Shown here: piece by piece, positions 41,375 to 50,778 of the stretch
How positions within the stretch are numbered: the first letter of the stretch is position 1
How the letters are laid out: each line of letters begins with the position of its first letter
The notes under the pieces: model-generated
Databases searched by the model: none
What the model was told of the DNA's origin: nothing
The model's input: the letters and a program-made list of their open reading frames with translations, nothing else
Assembly (NCBI RefSeq): GCF_902150045.1
Contig: NZ_CABFVU010000002.1
Span: forward strand, 1,104,001-1,168,000
DNA: 64,000 nucleotides
Reading direction: 5' to 3'
Source of the DNA: Chitinophaga polysaccharea
GTDB lineage: Bacteria; Bacteroidota; Bacteroidia; Chitinophagales; Chitinophagaceae
Translations under genes and position numbers: made by a program

Positions 41375-41932
41375 ATGGCAACGTTAAAATTGTTCATGGT
41401 AGTGCTGGGATGTACACTGGAAGGGCGTCATACCGAGCAGCACGACGTATTCTTCGGAATCGGTCAACATTTGCGCGACCTGGTTCCCGATATGAAAGCC
41501 TTCTGGCCGGAAGCCAAAGATAAACTGCATGTTGACGGATACCGGGAGGTTAATTTCGTGGACGACCACCGGATCAGGGTAGTAGAAAAGAAAGCGCCTT
41601 TACAACAGGGCGCGCAGTTATTTTTCCTGAACCTGGGTGGTTATAAGCCGGATGAGATGGAAGAATTCCATTACAAGATCCTCAGTGTGCAAAAGGATAT
41701 AGGAGCATCTATACGGGCATCAAAGCAAACTACTTTTTTTAAACATACAGGTTTCGGAGAAGCCACTTCACACGTGGATGACAAATACGGTGTGGATGTG
41801 GATGATGTGCATGCCGTGAAGGATATTTTACCGGCGCATCTGAAAGATAAATACGCACTGGAGATTACACCGGTAACGGATATAGTACCCGATCAGATTC
41901 ATTTGGGATATTTTCAGCTGCATAAGTTATGA
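41375..41932 (+). CDS. DUF1543-family protein
   Basis: A 185-residue cytoplasmic protein of the DUF1543 family. Recognisable parts are LKLFMVVLGCTLEGRHTEQHD at the start, QLFFLNLGGYKPDEMEEFH in the middle and FGEATSHVDDKYGVDVDDVH near the end; the sequence falls into two halves that look like an internal repeat of a small alpha/beta domain. The function is unknown. It stands alone between the glycoside locus and a thioredoxin gene, with a 16-bp palindrome right at its ribosome-binding region. The 211-base gap behind it is GC-rich and contains nothing I recognise. Confidence 0.8.
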   Translation: MATLKLFMVVLGCTLEGRHTEQHDVFFGIGQHLRDLVPDMKAFWPEAKDKLHVDGYREVNFVDDHRIRVVEKKAPLQQGAQLFFLNLGGYKPDEMEEFHYKILSVQKDIGASIRASKQTTFFKHTGFGEATSHVDDKYGVDVDDVHAVKDILPAHLKDKYALEITPVTDIVPDQIHLGYFQLHKL

Positions 41933-42143
41933 GGGCGTCGCCACGGTTAGGGCCCATTGCCAAGGCGACATTCTCTTACCAGTGGCGATGAGCCATTTAT
42001 TCCCGGCGTGGACGGAGGAGGCTGGTACTGCTCTCCCCTGGCCATGCCGGTAGTCACCGCCCTACGACCGCCTGTCATTAAGCACTTGAAAGCGCTGTTG
42101 CATTTTTATACATTCGGGCAAAACCAACCAATCATTGATCATT

Positions 42144-43286
42144 ATGAAAAAATTAATGCTCGGCTGCCTTACAATGGTAGCTGTTTCAGGTGCATTTGCA
42201 CAAAAGAAGTCGGTCATCACAGGTAAAGTACCGGCTGCCTTTAACAACGAATATATCTATCTCTTCAGCGCATCCGAAAACGGGTACCAGAAACTGGATT
42301 CCGCATTGGTGGAGAAAGGTGCTTTTAAACTGCAGTATGAAGTAGCGGATACCCTGCAGGCCATGTTGTCGCTTAGCACCAAAGGAGATAAGCCTTTGGG
42401 TGGCAACCAGCCGTTATTCATCACGCCCGGCGACAAGATGACCTTTACATTGAAGGCACCCGGAGGACCCAATGCCATGTCCGGTGCAGTGATTAAAGGA
42501 TCGGAACTTACCCGGCAGCAACTTGAAATGGATGCTGCGTTGGCACCTGCTACAAAAGGTATGGATTCGCTCAACATGCTGGCGCAGAAAATGATGATGC
42601 AGGAAAACAAAGATACCACCGGTTATTACGCTATGGTTGTAGCTTACATGAAACTGGCAAAAGAAAAGGACGAATTGCAGGAAAAATTCATGCTGTCGCA
42701 CACCAATTATTATGTAAGCCTTATTATGCTTTATGAAAATATGGGAGGCCGCGTGGAAGATATTGAAGGTACGCAGCAATTGCTGGATAAATTTCCGCTG
42801 GCTTTACGCCAGTCCGGTGTTGGACAAAAAGCTACTGCGCTGCTGAAAGCATCTGCGTTGCTTGGTAAGAACCAGGTAGCTCCTGATTTTTCGGCGCCTA
42901 CTCCTGATGGTAAAACCATGAAGTTGTCCGATCTGCGGGGCAAATATGTGTTGCTCGACTTCTGGGCCAGCTGGTGTGGTCCCTGCCGTGCGGAGAACCC
43001 CAATGTGGTAAAAGCATACAATAAATTCAAGGATAGGAACTTTGATATCCTGGGTGTTTCCCTCGACAGAACCGGTGATGCTGCGAAGTGGACTGCTGCT
43101 ATTGAAGAAGATGGTCTTGCCTGGCATCATGTAAGCGATCTGAAATGGTGGAAAAGCGATATCGCTAAATTATACATGATCCGTTCCATCCCTCAGAATT
43201 TCCTGCTCGATCCGCAGGGACGTATCATTGCTACCAACCTGAGAGGAGAAGCATTGGAGAAAGAACTTGAGAAAGTACTGCATTAA
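42144..43286 (+). CDS. TlpA-like thioredoxin-fold protein with DUF4369 domain
   Basis: A 380-residue periplasmic or membrane-attached thiol-disulfide protein. It has a signal peptide (about 1-20, ending GAFAQ), an N-terminal DUF4369 domain (about 24-115, KSVITGKVPAAFNNEYIYLF), a helical linker (about 120-240), and a thioredoxin-like domain (about 240-378) with LDFWASWCGPCRAENP, whose CGPC is the redox pair, and IRSIPQNFLLDPQGRII with the cis-proline. Such fusions are common in Bacteroidota and probably reduce or resolve disulfides in the envelope. ATG 42144 is preferred to a TTG nine bases upstream because the signal peptide then starts MKKLML. Confidence 0.9.
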   Translation: MKKLMLGCLTMVAVSGAFAQKKSVITGKVPAAFNNEYIYLFSASENGYQKLDSALVEKGAFKLQYEVADTLQAMLSLSTKGDKPLGGNQPLFITPGDKMTFTLKAPGGPNAMSGAVIKGSELTRQQLEMDAALAPATKGMDSLNMLAQKMMMQENKDTTGYYAMVVAYMKLAKEKDELQEKFMLSHTNYYVSLIMLYENMGGRVEDIEGTQQLLDKFPLALRQSGVGQKATALLKASALLGKNQVAPDFSAPTPDGKTMKLSDLRGKYVLLDFWASWCGPCRAENPNVVKAYNKFKDRNFDILGVSLDRTGDAAKWTAAIEEDGLAWHHVSDLKWWKSDIAKLYMIRSIPQNFLLDPQGRIIATNLRGEALEKELEKVLH

Positions 43287-43458
43287 GTTTCCTGTTCCAT
43301 TAAATTATTCTCATTGTCCTTCATCAAAGAATAAAAAATAGTATACCGGGTCAGATAAAATTCGCGCTGAAGGCGCCCCTGGTGAATCATTTCCGGCATG
43401 GTATCTGCATTACAGGCGGTACGAATTATTTATTCGGTGAAATGGATGACAATGGACC
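43287..43458. other. Long 3' untranslated region or empty gap
   Basis: 172 bases between the thioredoxin stop and a strong terminator. No coding frame or RNA gene was recognised. If transcription continues to the hairpin at 43459-43490 this is a long 3' untranslated region. Confidence 0.4.
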
Positions 43459-43490
43459 AACCGTCCCGGTTTCCCGGGACGGTTTTTTTA
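43459..43490 (+). terminator. Strong rho-independent-type terminator
   Basis: AACCGTCCCGG (43459-43469) pairs perfectly with CCGGGACGGTT (43474-43484) over a TTTC loop, followed by seven T. It is the clearest terminator in the window on the plus strand. Confidence 0.85.
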
Positions 43491-43608
43491 TGGGAGAAAA
43501 AATGCGTGTAATATTAACAATTAACTATTTCCGGCCAGGTTGCCTGTGCGTGAGCGAAGAAATTTAGGATCAAAAAACTCCTGGGTTGTATTTTGGCGTG
43601 TATAGTAT

Positions 43609-44871
43609 TTATCTTTCCAGTATGGCGGTTACGCCCATACCACCGGCAGTGCAGATAGATATCAGGGCGCGTCCGCTGCCGCGCTGTTGCAGGATCTTGG
43701 CTGTTTGTGCCACAATGCGGGTGCCGGTAGCGGCAAACGGATGGCCGATGGCCACGCTGCCGCCTTTTGTATTCAATTTGCTGCGGTCGATGCTGCCCAG
43801 CGGCGTATCCCAACCCAGTTTTTTGCAGTAGGCAGGGTCTTCCCAGGCTTTCAGTGTACAGAGTACCTGCCCGCTGAAAGCTTCATGGATCTCGTAAATA
43901 TCAAAGTCCTGCAGCTTCAGGTGATTGCGTTTCAGCATGCGGGCTACGGCATAGGTAGGGGCCATCAGCAGGCCCTCGCCGTTAACATAATCCACAGCGG
44001 CGGTTTCCGCATCCACCAGGTGGGCCAGTACCGGCCAGTTCTGTTGTTGCGCATATTCTTCAGAAGCCATCAGCAGGGCGGAGGCGCCATCGGTGTATAG
44101 TGTGCTGTTGCCGGCAGTTAAGGAACCGTTGCCGCTGAAGTCGAAAGCCGGTTTCAATGCGGCCAGTTTTTCAGGGGTGGTATCTGCACGAACAATGGTA
44201 TCTCTTTTAACACCTTTACAGGGAACAATAAGATCATCGAAGAAGCCTTCGGTATATGCTTTTGCGGCATTCATATGACTCTGGTAGGCCAGTGCGTCCT
44301 GTGCTTCGCGTGTAATGCCCCATTCCTTCACCATCTTTTCGGTATGCTGTCCCATCGACAGCCCTGTTCTGGGTTCCACGATAGAAGGATACAGTGGTTT
44401 CAGATCTTTGAAGCGAATGGAGGCCAGTATTTTCAATCGTTGTGAAAAGGTTTTGGCTGCACGGAGATCGGTTAGTTTCCACGCGAGCTGTTGCTGGAAA
44501 AGAAGGGGTATATCGCTGTTGGTATCGCTGCCGCCACTGATGGCGGTATCGATTTGCCCGCAGCCGATGCGCAGGCCCAGCTGTATAGTGGTATCCAGGC
44601 TGGTGCCGCAGGCCCTCAGTACACTATAGGCGGGCGTATGCGGGTCCAGTGCAGTGCCCAATACGCATTCCCTTGCAAAGTTCCAGTCGGTGGAACGGTT
44701 AAGCAATGCGCCCAGCGCCACTTCTCCCAACCGTTTCCCTGATAGCTGGTATTTATCGACCAATGCATTCAGTACGGTGGTCAGCATCTCCTGGTTGCTG
44801 ATATGATTGTACTCTTTAAAGGACCTTACGAAAGGGGTGCGTAACCCGCCTATGATAGCGACCTTTTTCAT
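43609..44871 (-). CDS. Thiolase (acetyl-CoA C-acyltransferase, FadI-like)
   Basis: A 420-residue thiolase. The acyl-accepting Cys is C88 in YSVLRACGTSLDTT; the second active-site set is HEAFSGQVLCTLKAWE (His in the HEAF motif), AIGHPFAATGTRIV (His) and the C-terminal CTAGGMG (proton-transfer Cys). The length and insertions resemble FadI-type enzymes of fatty-acid beta-oxidation, where the reaction is the CoA-dependent cleavage of 3-ketoacyl-CoA; biosynthetic condensation is the reverse. No other beta-oxidation gene is next to it: behind it on the same strand is a 2-hydroxyacid dehydrogenase with 49 bases between. Confidence 0.9.
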   Translation of the reverse strand: MKKVAIIGGLRTPFVRSFKEYNHISNQEMLTTVLNALVDKYQLSGKRLGEVALGALLNRSTDWNFARECVLGTALDPHTPAYSVLRACGTSLDTTIQLGLRIGCGQIDTAISGGSDTNSDIPLLFQQQLAWKLTDLRAAKTFSQRLKILASIRFKDLKPLYPSIVEPRTGLSMGQHTEKMVKEWGITREAQDALAYQSHMNAAKAYTEGFFDDLIVPCKGVKRDTIVRADTTPEKLAALKPAFDFSGNGSLTAGNSTLYTDGASALLMASEEYAQQQNWPVLAHLVDAETAAVDYVNGEGLLMAPTYAVARMLKRNHLKLQDFDIYEIHEAFSGQVLCTLKAWEDPAYCKKLGWDTPLGSIDRSKLNTKGGSVAIGHPFAATGTRIVAQTAKILQQRGSGRALISICTAGGMGVTAILER

Positions 44872-44920
44872 GCCGGTGAGCTTTCACTAAAGTTAATGAA
44901 TATGTATTAACCGGCAGCCT

Positions 44921-45895
44921 TTACAGGTTGTAAAGATGATTTACCGGGTTGGGCACCGGTTCGCCGGTTAATGCGGCAATTACATTCTGTGCCGCGATCC
45001 TGGACATGGCGTTCCTGGTTTCCTGCGTAGCCGAGCCGATATGCGGCAGTACCGCTACTGTAGGCATGTTCAGCAACGGGTTGTTGGGCTGCATGGGCTC
45101 GGGGTTGGTAACATCCAGGCCTGCGCCCCATATTTCGCCGTCCTGCAGTGCGGCAATGAGGTCTGTTTCGTTGTGGATGCCTCCCCTTGCCGCATTAATA
45201 AAAATAGCGGTGGGCTTCATTTTCCGGAAGGCGTCTTTATTAAACTTTTCTTTTGTTTCCGGGGTAAGGGAGGTATGTATGCTGATAACATCGCTTTGTT
45301 GCAGCAGTTCATCAAAACCAACAAAGGTGGCATCCAGTTCTTTTTCGGCGGCCTCATTGCGATGACGGTTGCAATAAATGATTTTCATACCAAAAGCTGC
45401 TTTACAGCGTTTAGCCATTACCGTTCCTATATTGCCTAATCCCCATATCCCCAGCGTTTTCCCCTCTATATCGATTCCCAGGTTAGCAGTGGGTGTGGAA
45501 AACCCCCATTCGCCTTTTATAATCCTTTTGTGCTGGTAGAATGCTTTGCGGGCTACGGACAGCATCAGTAAAAAAGCGGTATCAGCAGTGGCGTTGCTCA
45601 GCACGCCTGGTGTATTGGTGATCTGCAATCCCAGTTCTGTTGCTGCTTTCAGGTCTACGTTGTCATATCCTACAGATAAAAGACTGATCACTTTCAGGTG
45701 CCTGCATTGTTCTAAAAATGCGCGGTCCAGTTTTTCGCCACCGGCAAAAAGCATGGCGTCACTTTCTTTACAGAACTGCACTCTCTGTGCAGGCGTCATC
45801 TCTTTTTCTTCCTGCCATTGAGTAACGGTAAAGCCTGCACGTTGCAGCAGTTGTAATCCTTCTTCCGGGATGACCCTTGTTGTGAATACCTTCAT
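44921..45895 (-). CDS. D-2-hydroxyacid dehydrogenase (glyoxylate/hydroxypyruvate reductase type)
   Basis: A 324-residue NAD(P)-dependent D-2-hydroxyacid dehydrogenase. The nucleotide-binding motif is GIWGLGNIGTVMAKRC (about 150-165); the catalytic Arg lies in FINAARGGIHNE, the Glu in the following segment (GLDVTNPEP) and the His in VAVLPHIGSAT. The sequence after the second strand, YCNRHRNE, has an Arg that often signals NADPH use. It is closest in appearance to glyoxylate/hydroxypyruvate reductases. Its start is 9 bases after the stop of the P-type ATPase gene, so the two are co-transcribed, though no functional link is evident. Confidence 0.9.
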   Translation of the reverse strand: MKVFTTRVIPEEGLQLLQRAGFTVTQWQEEKEMTPAQRVQFCKESDAMLFAGGEKLDRAFLEQCRHLKVISLLSVGYDNVDLKAATELGLQITNTPGVLSNATADTAFLLMLSVARKAFYQHKRIIKGEWGFSTPTANLGIDIEGKTLGIWGLGNIGTVMAKRCKAAFGMKIIYCNRHRNEAAEKELDATFVGFDELLQQSDVISIHTSLTPETKEKFNKDAFRKMKPTAIFINAARGGIHNETDLIAALQDGEIWGAGLDVTNPEPMQPNNPLLNMPTVAVLPHIGSATQETRNAMSRIAAQNVIAALTGEPVPNPVNHLYNL

Positions 45896-45904
45896 ATCAT
45901 CGGT

Positions 45905-48406
45905 TTAATTGCCTTGAAATTTTCTTTTCCCCAGTTTCCATATTTCAAACCATAATACCGATGCTGCGCTGATAGCTGTGCATAGCAGCAGCTCATATGG
46001 TGAAAGACCAGTAATACTGAAGAATCGCGCCACCGGGGGTGCATATAGCATAGCAGCCAGCAGCAGCAGGGTGATGCCGATAACGCCCACCATCAGCTGA
46101 TTCCGGTTGCGCATGCTGTGTATAAAGGAATAATAGAATGAACGGTTAACCAAGGTAAGGAAAATATTGGCGAATACCAGCGTGGTGAATACCATACTGC
46201 GGGTGAGCACTTCATCTGCTCCGCGTGCTACGCTCCACTGGTAGGCGGCCATTACGCCGGCGGTGATCATGAGCCCCTGCAGGATGCTGATATTCATTTC
46301 CCGGAAAGACAGGAAAGTTTGTGTAATAGGCCGTGGTGGCTGCTGCATGGCGTTTTCTTCCATAGGCTCATTTTCATATACAATGGAGCAGGTGGGCCCC
46401 ATGATCACTTCCAGGAAAATAACATGCACCGGTGTGAAAATGTCCGGGTATACCCAGCCCAGGAACAGTGGGAGGGATACCGTGAGTATGATAGGGATAT
46501 GGATGGAGATAATATATTGCACGGCCTTTTTGATATTGGTATAGATCCTGCGTCCCATGGCAATGGCATCCACCATACCGCTGAGATCATCGTTCACAAG
46601 GATCAGCGCAGCCGCCTGTTTGGCGATCTCCGTTCCTTTTTTGCCCATCGCAATGCCTATATGGGCCGCTTTGAGTGCGGGGCCATCATTTACGCCGTCG
46701 CCGGTCATGGCCACTACTTCGTTGTCTGCTTTCAAAGCATTGATGGCAGCAAGTTTAGCTTCGGGGAACATGCGCGTAAAGATGTTGACGGACCGCAGGG
46801 CATACTGCATCTTTTTCTCTTCCATTTGCATCAGCGTGTCACCGTTTATTGCTTCATCTGCCTGCTCTAATCCTGCCTGCCGGGCTATCACGCGGGTGGT
46901 AACGGCGTTGTCGCCTGTAATGATCTTCACCTTGATGCCTGCCTGGTAGAAGTGCCTGAATACTTCACCGATATTGCTTTTGGGCGGATCATAAAAGGCC
47001 AGTAAACCTGTAAAAACAAAGGGCAGTTCCTGTTGTGTAGCGGGGTAGTTGTTGCCGGTAAAGCCGGAAGTAGCTACGCCAAGTACCCGGTATCCTTTTG
47101 CGGCAAGCTCATTTACCTGGTCAAGGATCTGCTGTTTTTCTTTTTCCGGGAGATGGGAAACCTGCAGTATCGCTTCCGGCGCTCCTTTCGCTGCCACGAT
47201 GCGTTTCCCGGCGGCATTGCCGAAAATATGCGTCATCATCGGAGGCTTGCCTTCCAGCGGGTATTCATGAACCATTGTATAACTGCTCCGTTCATCTGCC
47301 GGTGTCATTTCTTCGTATAGCCGGTGCAGTGTTTTCTCCATCGGGTCAAACGGTACCGGCTCGCTGGCCCACATGGCGGTAGTGATCAGCGCAAGAGGAA
47401 AGTGTTCTTTTTCATATAGCGTATAGTCGGTTCCGTTATATACCGCCTGCAGGCTCATTTTATTTTCAGTTATGGTGCCCGTTTTATCGGTGCAGATCAC
47501 CGTGGCACTGCCAAGTGCTTCTACAGTCCGGATCTTTTTTACAATGATGCCCATCTGCATCAGTCGCCTGGAACCCAATGCCATAAAAGTGGTAAAGGCT
47601 ACCGGTATTTCTTCCGGCAGGATAGACATGGCCAACGTTAAGCCTTTCAGCAAACTATCGGTAACGCTGCCGCTGCGGATATAGTTGAACAGCCATACTG
47701 CCAGGAAAACGATTATACCGGCTACGGCCATCCATTTTACGAACTGTCGGATCTGTAATTGCAGGGGAGTGGTTTCTTCTTTGATGTTCAGCATAGCGGT
47801 GCCTAGTTTGCCGATCTTTGTTTGCACGCCGATTTCCTGCACTTCACAGATGGCAAGCCCGGATACTACCATGGTACCGCTGTATACATTACTATCATTG
47901 TTGCCGGCCTGTTTGAATACGGCATAGGCCTCGCCGGTAAGGGCGGATTCATTGACCGAGAAATCGTTGCTGTGTACAATAATCCCATCGGCATTGATCG
48001 TATTCCCTTCAGAGACCAGCATCATATCTCCCTTAACAATTTCGCTGGTTGGGATACTGACAAGTTCCCCATTACGGATAACCTTGCTGAGTGGTTCATT
48101 CATTTCTTCCAGTGCTTCCAGCGCTTTACGGCTACGGCTGTCCTGGTAAAAGGAGATGCCCGATACCAGTGCAATGGCGGCCAGCATGAAATAGGCCTCG
48201 CCAAGTTCGCCCATTATAAAATAAATGGCGGTAACCACTATCAGCAGCACCAGCATGGGTTCTTCCATGATCTCTTTCAGTACGGCCATCAGTGGACTGG
48301 TAGCGGGCTGCGGTGGGGTATTGCTGCCATATTGTTGTCTTGAAGCTGTAACAGCTGCTTCATCCAAACCTTTGATATGCTCCGGTAAATTGATCTGTCC
48401 AGCCAT
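45905..48406 (-). CDS. Cation-transporting P-type ATPase (Ca2+-ATPase-like, P2)
   Basis: An 833-residue P-type ATPase starting at ATG 48406 (MAGQINLPEHIKGLD). A longer frame to 48673 would run through a repeat relic and lacks similarity. Features in order: N-terminal cation-ATPase domain, two spans (LVLLIVVTAIYFIMG and YFMLAAIALVSG), actuator with the SALTGEA loop, span 4 with ILPEEIPVAFTTFMALG, phosphorylation motif DKTGTITENK, nucleotide-binding domain, hinge GDGVNDGPALKAAHIGIAMG, and a C-terminal membrane domain of about six spans. The PEEIP motif fits Ca2+-type P2 ATPases, but the ion cannot be fixed by reading. It is followed by the hydroxyacid dehydrogenase in the same operon. Confidence 0.9.
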   Translation of the reverse strand: MAGQINLPEHIKGLDEAAVTASRQQYGSNTPPQPATSPLMAVLKEIMEEPMLVLLIVVTAIYFIMGELGEAYFMLAAIALVSGISFYQDSRSRKALEALEEMNEPLSKVIRNGELVSIPTSEIVKGDMMLVSEGNTINADGIIVHSNDFSVNESALTGEAYAVFKQAGNNDSNVYSGTMVVSGLAICEVQEIGVQTKIGKLGTAMLNIKEETTPLQLQIRQFVKWMAVAGIIVFLAVWLFNYIRSGSVTDSLLKGLTLAMSILPEEIPVAFTTFMALGSRRLMQMGIIVKKIRTVEALGSATVICTDKTGTITENKMSLQAVYNGTDYTLYEKEHFPLALITTAMWASEPVPFDPMEKTLHRLYEEMTPADERSSYTMVHEYPLEGKPPMMTHIFGNAAGKRIVAAKGAPEAILQVSHLPEKEKQQILDQVNELAAKGYRVLGVATSGFTGNNYPATQQELPFVFTGLLAFYDPPKSNIGEVFRHFYQAGIKVKIITGDNAVTTRVIARQAGLEQADEAINGDTLMQMEEKKMQYALRSVNIFTRMFPEAKLAAINALKADNEVVAMTGDGVNDGPALKAAHIGIAMGKKGTEIAKQAAALILVNDDLSGMVDAIAMGRRIYTNIKKAVQYIISIHIPIILTVSLPLFLGWVYPDIFTPVHVIFLEVIMGPTCSIVYENEPMEENAMQQPPRPITQTFLSFREMNISILQGLMITAGVMAAYQWSVARGADEVLTRSMVFTTLVFANIFLTLVNRSFYYSFIHSMRNRNQLMVGVIGITLLLLAAMLYAPPVARFFSITGLSPYELLLCTAISAASVLWFEIWKLGKRKFQGN

Positions 48407-48457
48407 GCAGGGTCGTTTTGGTGAAAGTGCTGCAATAAATTTACGAATTTTAAAAGC

Positions 48458-48500
48458 GCGGATTTTGTCTGACTCATGATTGTGCGGATTATATGGATTT
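48458..48500. repeat. Single-arm relic of an inverted-repeat element
   Basis: GCGGATTTTGTCT followed by GACTCATGATT and GGATT-rich sequence resembles the outer end of the long inverted repeats (GCGGATTTTGTCTTGG in copy 3), but no matching right arm is present nearby. It is probably a decayed or half copy. Confidence 0.4.
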
Positions 48501-48657
48501 ATTTTTTTGAGTTTTAAAAAGATAGTGTTTGATAAGGTCAGCGCGGGGTAATACCAGGAGGCGGGCCGTCGTATTCCTGTGACTAAATAAAATGCCGGTT
48601 GGTTTGTTGCGCGGAGGCGCCCGGATCCCGGTAACCTGTAGCTGGTAAAAACGTTGA

Positions 48658-48930
48658 TGCGTTTACGTGGCATAGGCGCGCAAAATTGGTATCAGTTGCC
48701 AGTAAGGAAAGAATTGTGGCATTGCTGTCAGGGGATTTCCTCAAACTGGTGATCCTCCCTGCGCTGATAGCTGTAACCCATAGCCTGGTATTTACTCAAA
48801 CGCAGGTACCAGTTGAATTACCTGCCAGGCAATTTCAACTGGTACCTGCCGGCAATAACGGTTGCCGGTGCATTTTTCAAAGCCTTTACCGTTACGGGTT
48901 TACAGCTGTTATAATCTGCCAGGCCTGTCA
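48658..48930 (+). pseudogene. Decayed C-terminal end of an FtsX/MacB-type ABC transporter permease
   Basis: Reading across frames gives the C-terminal pattern of Bacteroidota FtsX-type permeases. One frame reads VSVASKERIVALLSGDFLKL then VILPALIA; a shifted frame continues IAWYLLKRRYQLNYLPGNF, NWYLPAITVAGAFFKAF and TVTGLQLL, then a TAA stop, then SARPVSIR. Intact relatives have LLSKDFLKLVLIA, PLAWYAM, a tryptophan-rich segment, LLTVSFQAIKAA and NPVKSLR at the same places. At least one frameshift, probably two, and one in-frame stop separate the pieces, and the rest of the gene is missing. The DNA also contains an inverted repeat (CAGGTACCAGTTGAA with its complement, about 48803-48853). Confidence 0.6.
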
Positions 48931-49080
48931 GCATCCGGGTGTATTTAAGACTGAACCGGAAGAGGATACTTATGTTAATTATAGTTAAGCCGCCTGGTAA
49001 AATTACCAAGCGGCACAGAGATTGCGGAAAACGGGAGCATCTGGTCACAACATCTGTCACAACTAACTGTCAGCCTAAAT

Positions 49081-50604
49081 ATGCAGGAACTATCGGGGAG
49101 TAAGCATTTTGTTGCCTATATCACAGCAAATAAATGGATGGCCGCTGCGATAGGGTTCATCGTACTGCTAAGATTTTCCTTTATAGGCATTATGGGGGCC
49201 ATGCCCCAGGATGCGTATTATTATTTTTACGGGCAGCATTTTGCCCTGTCGTATTTCGATCATCCCCCGGCCATTGCATGGATCCTGCGTGCTTTTACAG
49301 ACCTGCTGGGCAGTCATGTGTTTGTGATCAAACTGGCAGATACCCTCGTAACCATTGGTACGCTCCTGGCTTTTTATACCCTGGCGCGGTGTTTCCTTCC
49401 TAAAGAGCGGGCCTGGAATGGCCTGTTGCTGTTGGGGGCCACGCTGATGATCACCATTTTATCGCTGGTATCCACACCGGATGTGCCTTTGCTGCTGTTC
49501 TGGACCCTATCGCTGATAGCCGTGTACCGGGCAGTGTTTGAACAGCGTAAAGCTTATTGGATATGGGCGGGGATTGCCATGGGACTGGCCTTCGACAGTA
49601 AATATACGGCTGTTTTCCTGCCAGCCGGCGCAGTGCTCTTCCTGTTGCTGTCCGGGCAGCACCGGCGGTATTTATGGTCGCCCTGGTTCTTTGCCAGCAT
49701 TCTCTTTTTCTTTATTACTATTTTACCGGTAGTGATCTGGAATGTAGATAACAACTTCGCTTCTTTCAGGTTCCAGTCGTCCGAAAGGGTAGGCGGAATA
49801 GAATTCCGCCCCTTGGATTTCTTTGGAGTAATTGGCCACCAGGCGGCCATCCTGTTACCAGTGTTATTTTTTGCCTTGTTGTATTACGTGTACAGGCTGG
49901 TACGCAAATACGGATGGCATATTCACCGGATCTCTGCCCGGCCGCTGTTCCTGTTATGTTTCTTTATCCCCATTTTTGCCATTTTCCTGTTGATCTCCCC
50001 CATTTACTGGGTAAAGATCAACTGGATGATGCCCGCTTATATTACAGGCATTATATGGGTGAGCACCTGGATCACTTTCAAATATGTGCGCTGGCAGTGG
50101 ATCTGCTCATTAGTAATACATCTTGCGCTGGCGGTGGAAATTGTTTTTTACCCGGTGCCTATTCATTCCGATGATACCATGATAGGGTGGAAAGGGCTGG
50201 GAGCAGGCGTAAAAACACTGGCAAAGGAATATCCTGATGATTTTATTTTTTCTGCAGATGATTATAAGACCAGCGCAATGCTGAACCTGTACCTGGGCCG
50301 AATGGTTTATTCCCGCAATATCATCGGCGAAAACGCCCTGCAGTTCGATTTTATAGGTACTGATATACATGCCTTAAAAGGAAAGAATGCCCTGTTCATC
50401 AATTCGCTCACCGATGTAAATGATGATGTGGATGAGCGGGAGTTTGTAGAAGAGGAACTGACGCCATATTTCAGTACCATCCGTTCCCTGCCCCCTATTA
50501 TTGTTACCCAGCATGGCCGTGTAGTAAGGAAATTCCTTGTTTACCGCTGCATGGATTACCAGCCTCCGCAGGGAGAGAATGATCCCCGTCATCTTAAAAA
50601 ATGA
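49081..50604 (+). CDS. GT39/ArnT-like membrane glycosyltransferase
   Basis: A 507-residue membrane protein with about ten spans, of the PMT_2 / ArnT-like glycosyltransferase group (GT39/GT83). The first periplasmic loop reads MPQDAYYYFYGQHFALSYFDHPP; its acidic residue and the YFDHPP motif are the hallmark that binds the polyprenyl-phosphate sugar donor. The spans from about 80 to 345 are followed by a soluble C-terminal domain (about 365-507; GLGAGVKTLAKEYPDDFIFS). Such enzymes transfer a sugar from undecaprenyl-phosphate to lipid A, proteins or other surface acceptors. It is monocistronic; a consensus promoter for the next gene lies just behind it. Confidence 0.85.
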   Translation: MQELSGSKHFVAYITANKWMAAAIGFIVLLRFSFIGIMGAMPQDAYYYFYGQHFALSYFDHPPAIAWILRAFTDLLGSHVFVIKLADTLVTIGTLLAFYTLARCFLPKERAWNGLLLLGATLMITILSLVSTPDVPLLLFWTLSLIAVYRAVFEQRKAYWIWAGIAMGLAFDSKYTAVFLPAGAVLFLLLSGQHRRYLWSPWFFASILFFFITILPVVIWNVDNNFASFRFQSSERVGGIEFRPLDFFGVIGHQAAILLPVLFFALLYYVYRLVRKYGWHIHRISARPLFLLCFFIPIFAIFLLISPIYWVKINWMMPAYITGIIWVSTWITFKYVRWQWICSLVIHLALAVEIVFYPVPIHSDDTMIGWKGLGAGVKTLAKEYPDDFIFSADDYKTSAMLNLYLGRMVYSRNIIGENALQFDFIGTDIHALKGKNALFINSLTDVNDDVDEREFVEEELTPYFSTIRSLPPIIVTQHGRVVRKFLVYRCMDYQPPQGENDPRHLKK

Positions 50605-50635
50605 TGACAGTCATCGGGAGGGGTAATGTGCGTCA

Positions 50636-50666
50636 TTGTTCAATAGCAGATCCTTGGTTAGTTTTG
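50636..50666 (+). promoter_or_regulatory. Bacteroidota promoter of the helical-protein pair
   Basis: TTG (50636-50638), 20 bases, TAGTTTTG (50659-50666). The boxes and spacing match the consensus. Transcription would begin near 50673, about 105 bases before the ATG at 50779. Confidence 0.55.
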
Positions 50667-50778
50667 TTATAACATTTGGACATCCACCTGGATTCCCTGG
50701 TGTAAACAAAAAGTGAGATGTGCTGTTGAGAAGGTATCATCGTTTCTATCAGCGGTGGTACTTTTACCTCTTAAAAAA

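Noticed and set aside
41957..42226. 89-codon frame between the DUF1543 and thioredoxin genes
   Set aside because: It overlaps the thioredoxin start in another frame and its translation shows no recognisable family or coding character.
48407..48673. Longer N-terminus of the P-type ATPase
   Set aside because: It reads through a repeat relic and is not similar to any ATPase N-terminus; the ATG at 48406 is a natural start.
48686..48988. 100-codon frame as an intact small gene
   Set aside because: It starts with TTG and matches only the first part of a permease end; the rest of the match is in another frame, so it is better called a pseudogene.
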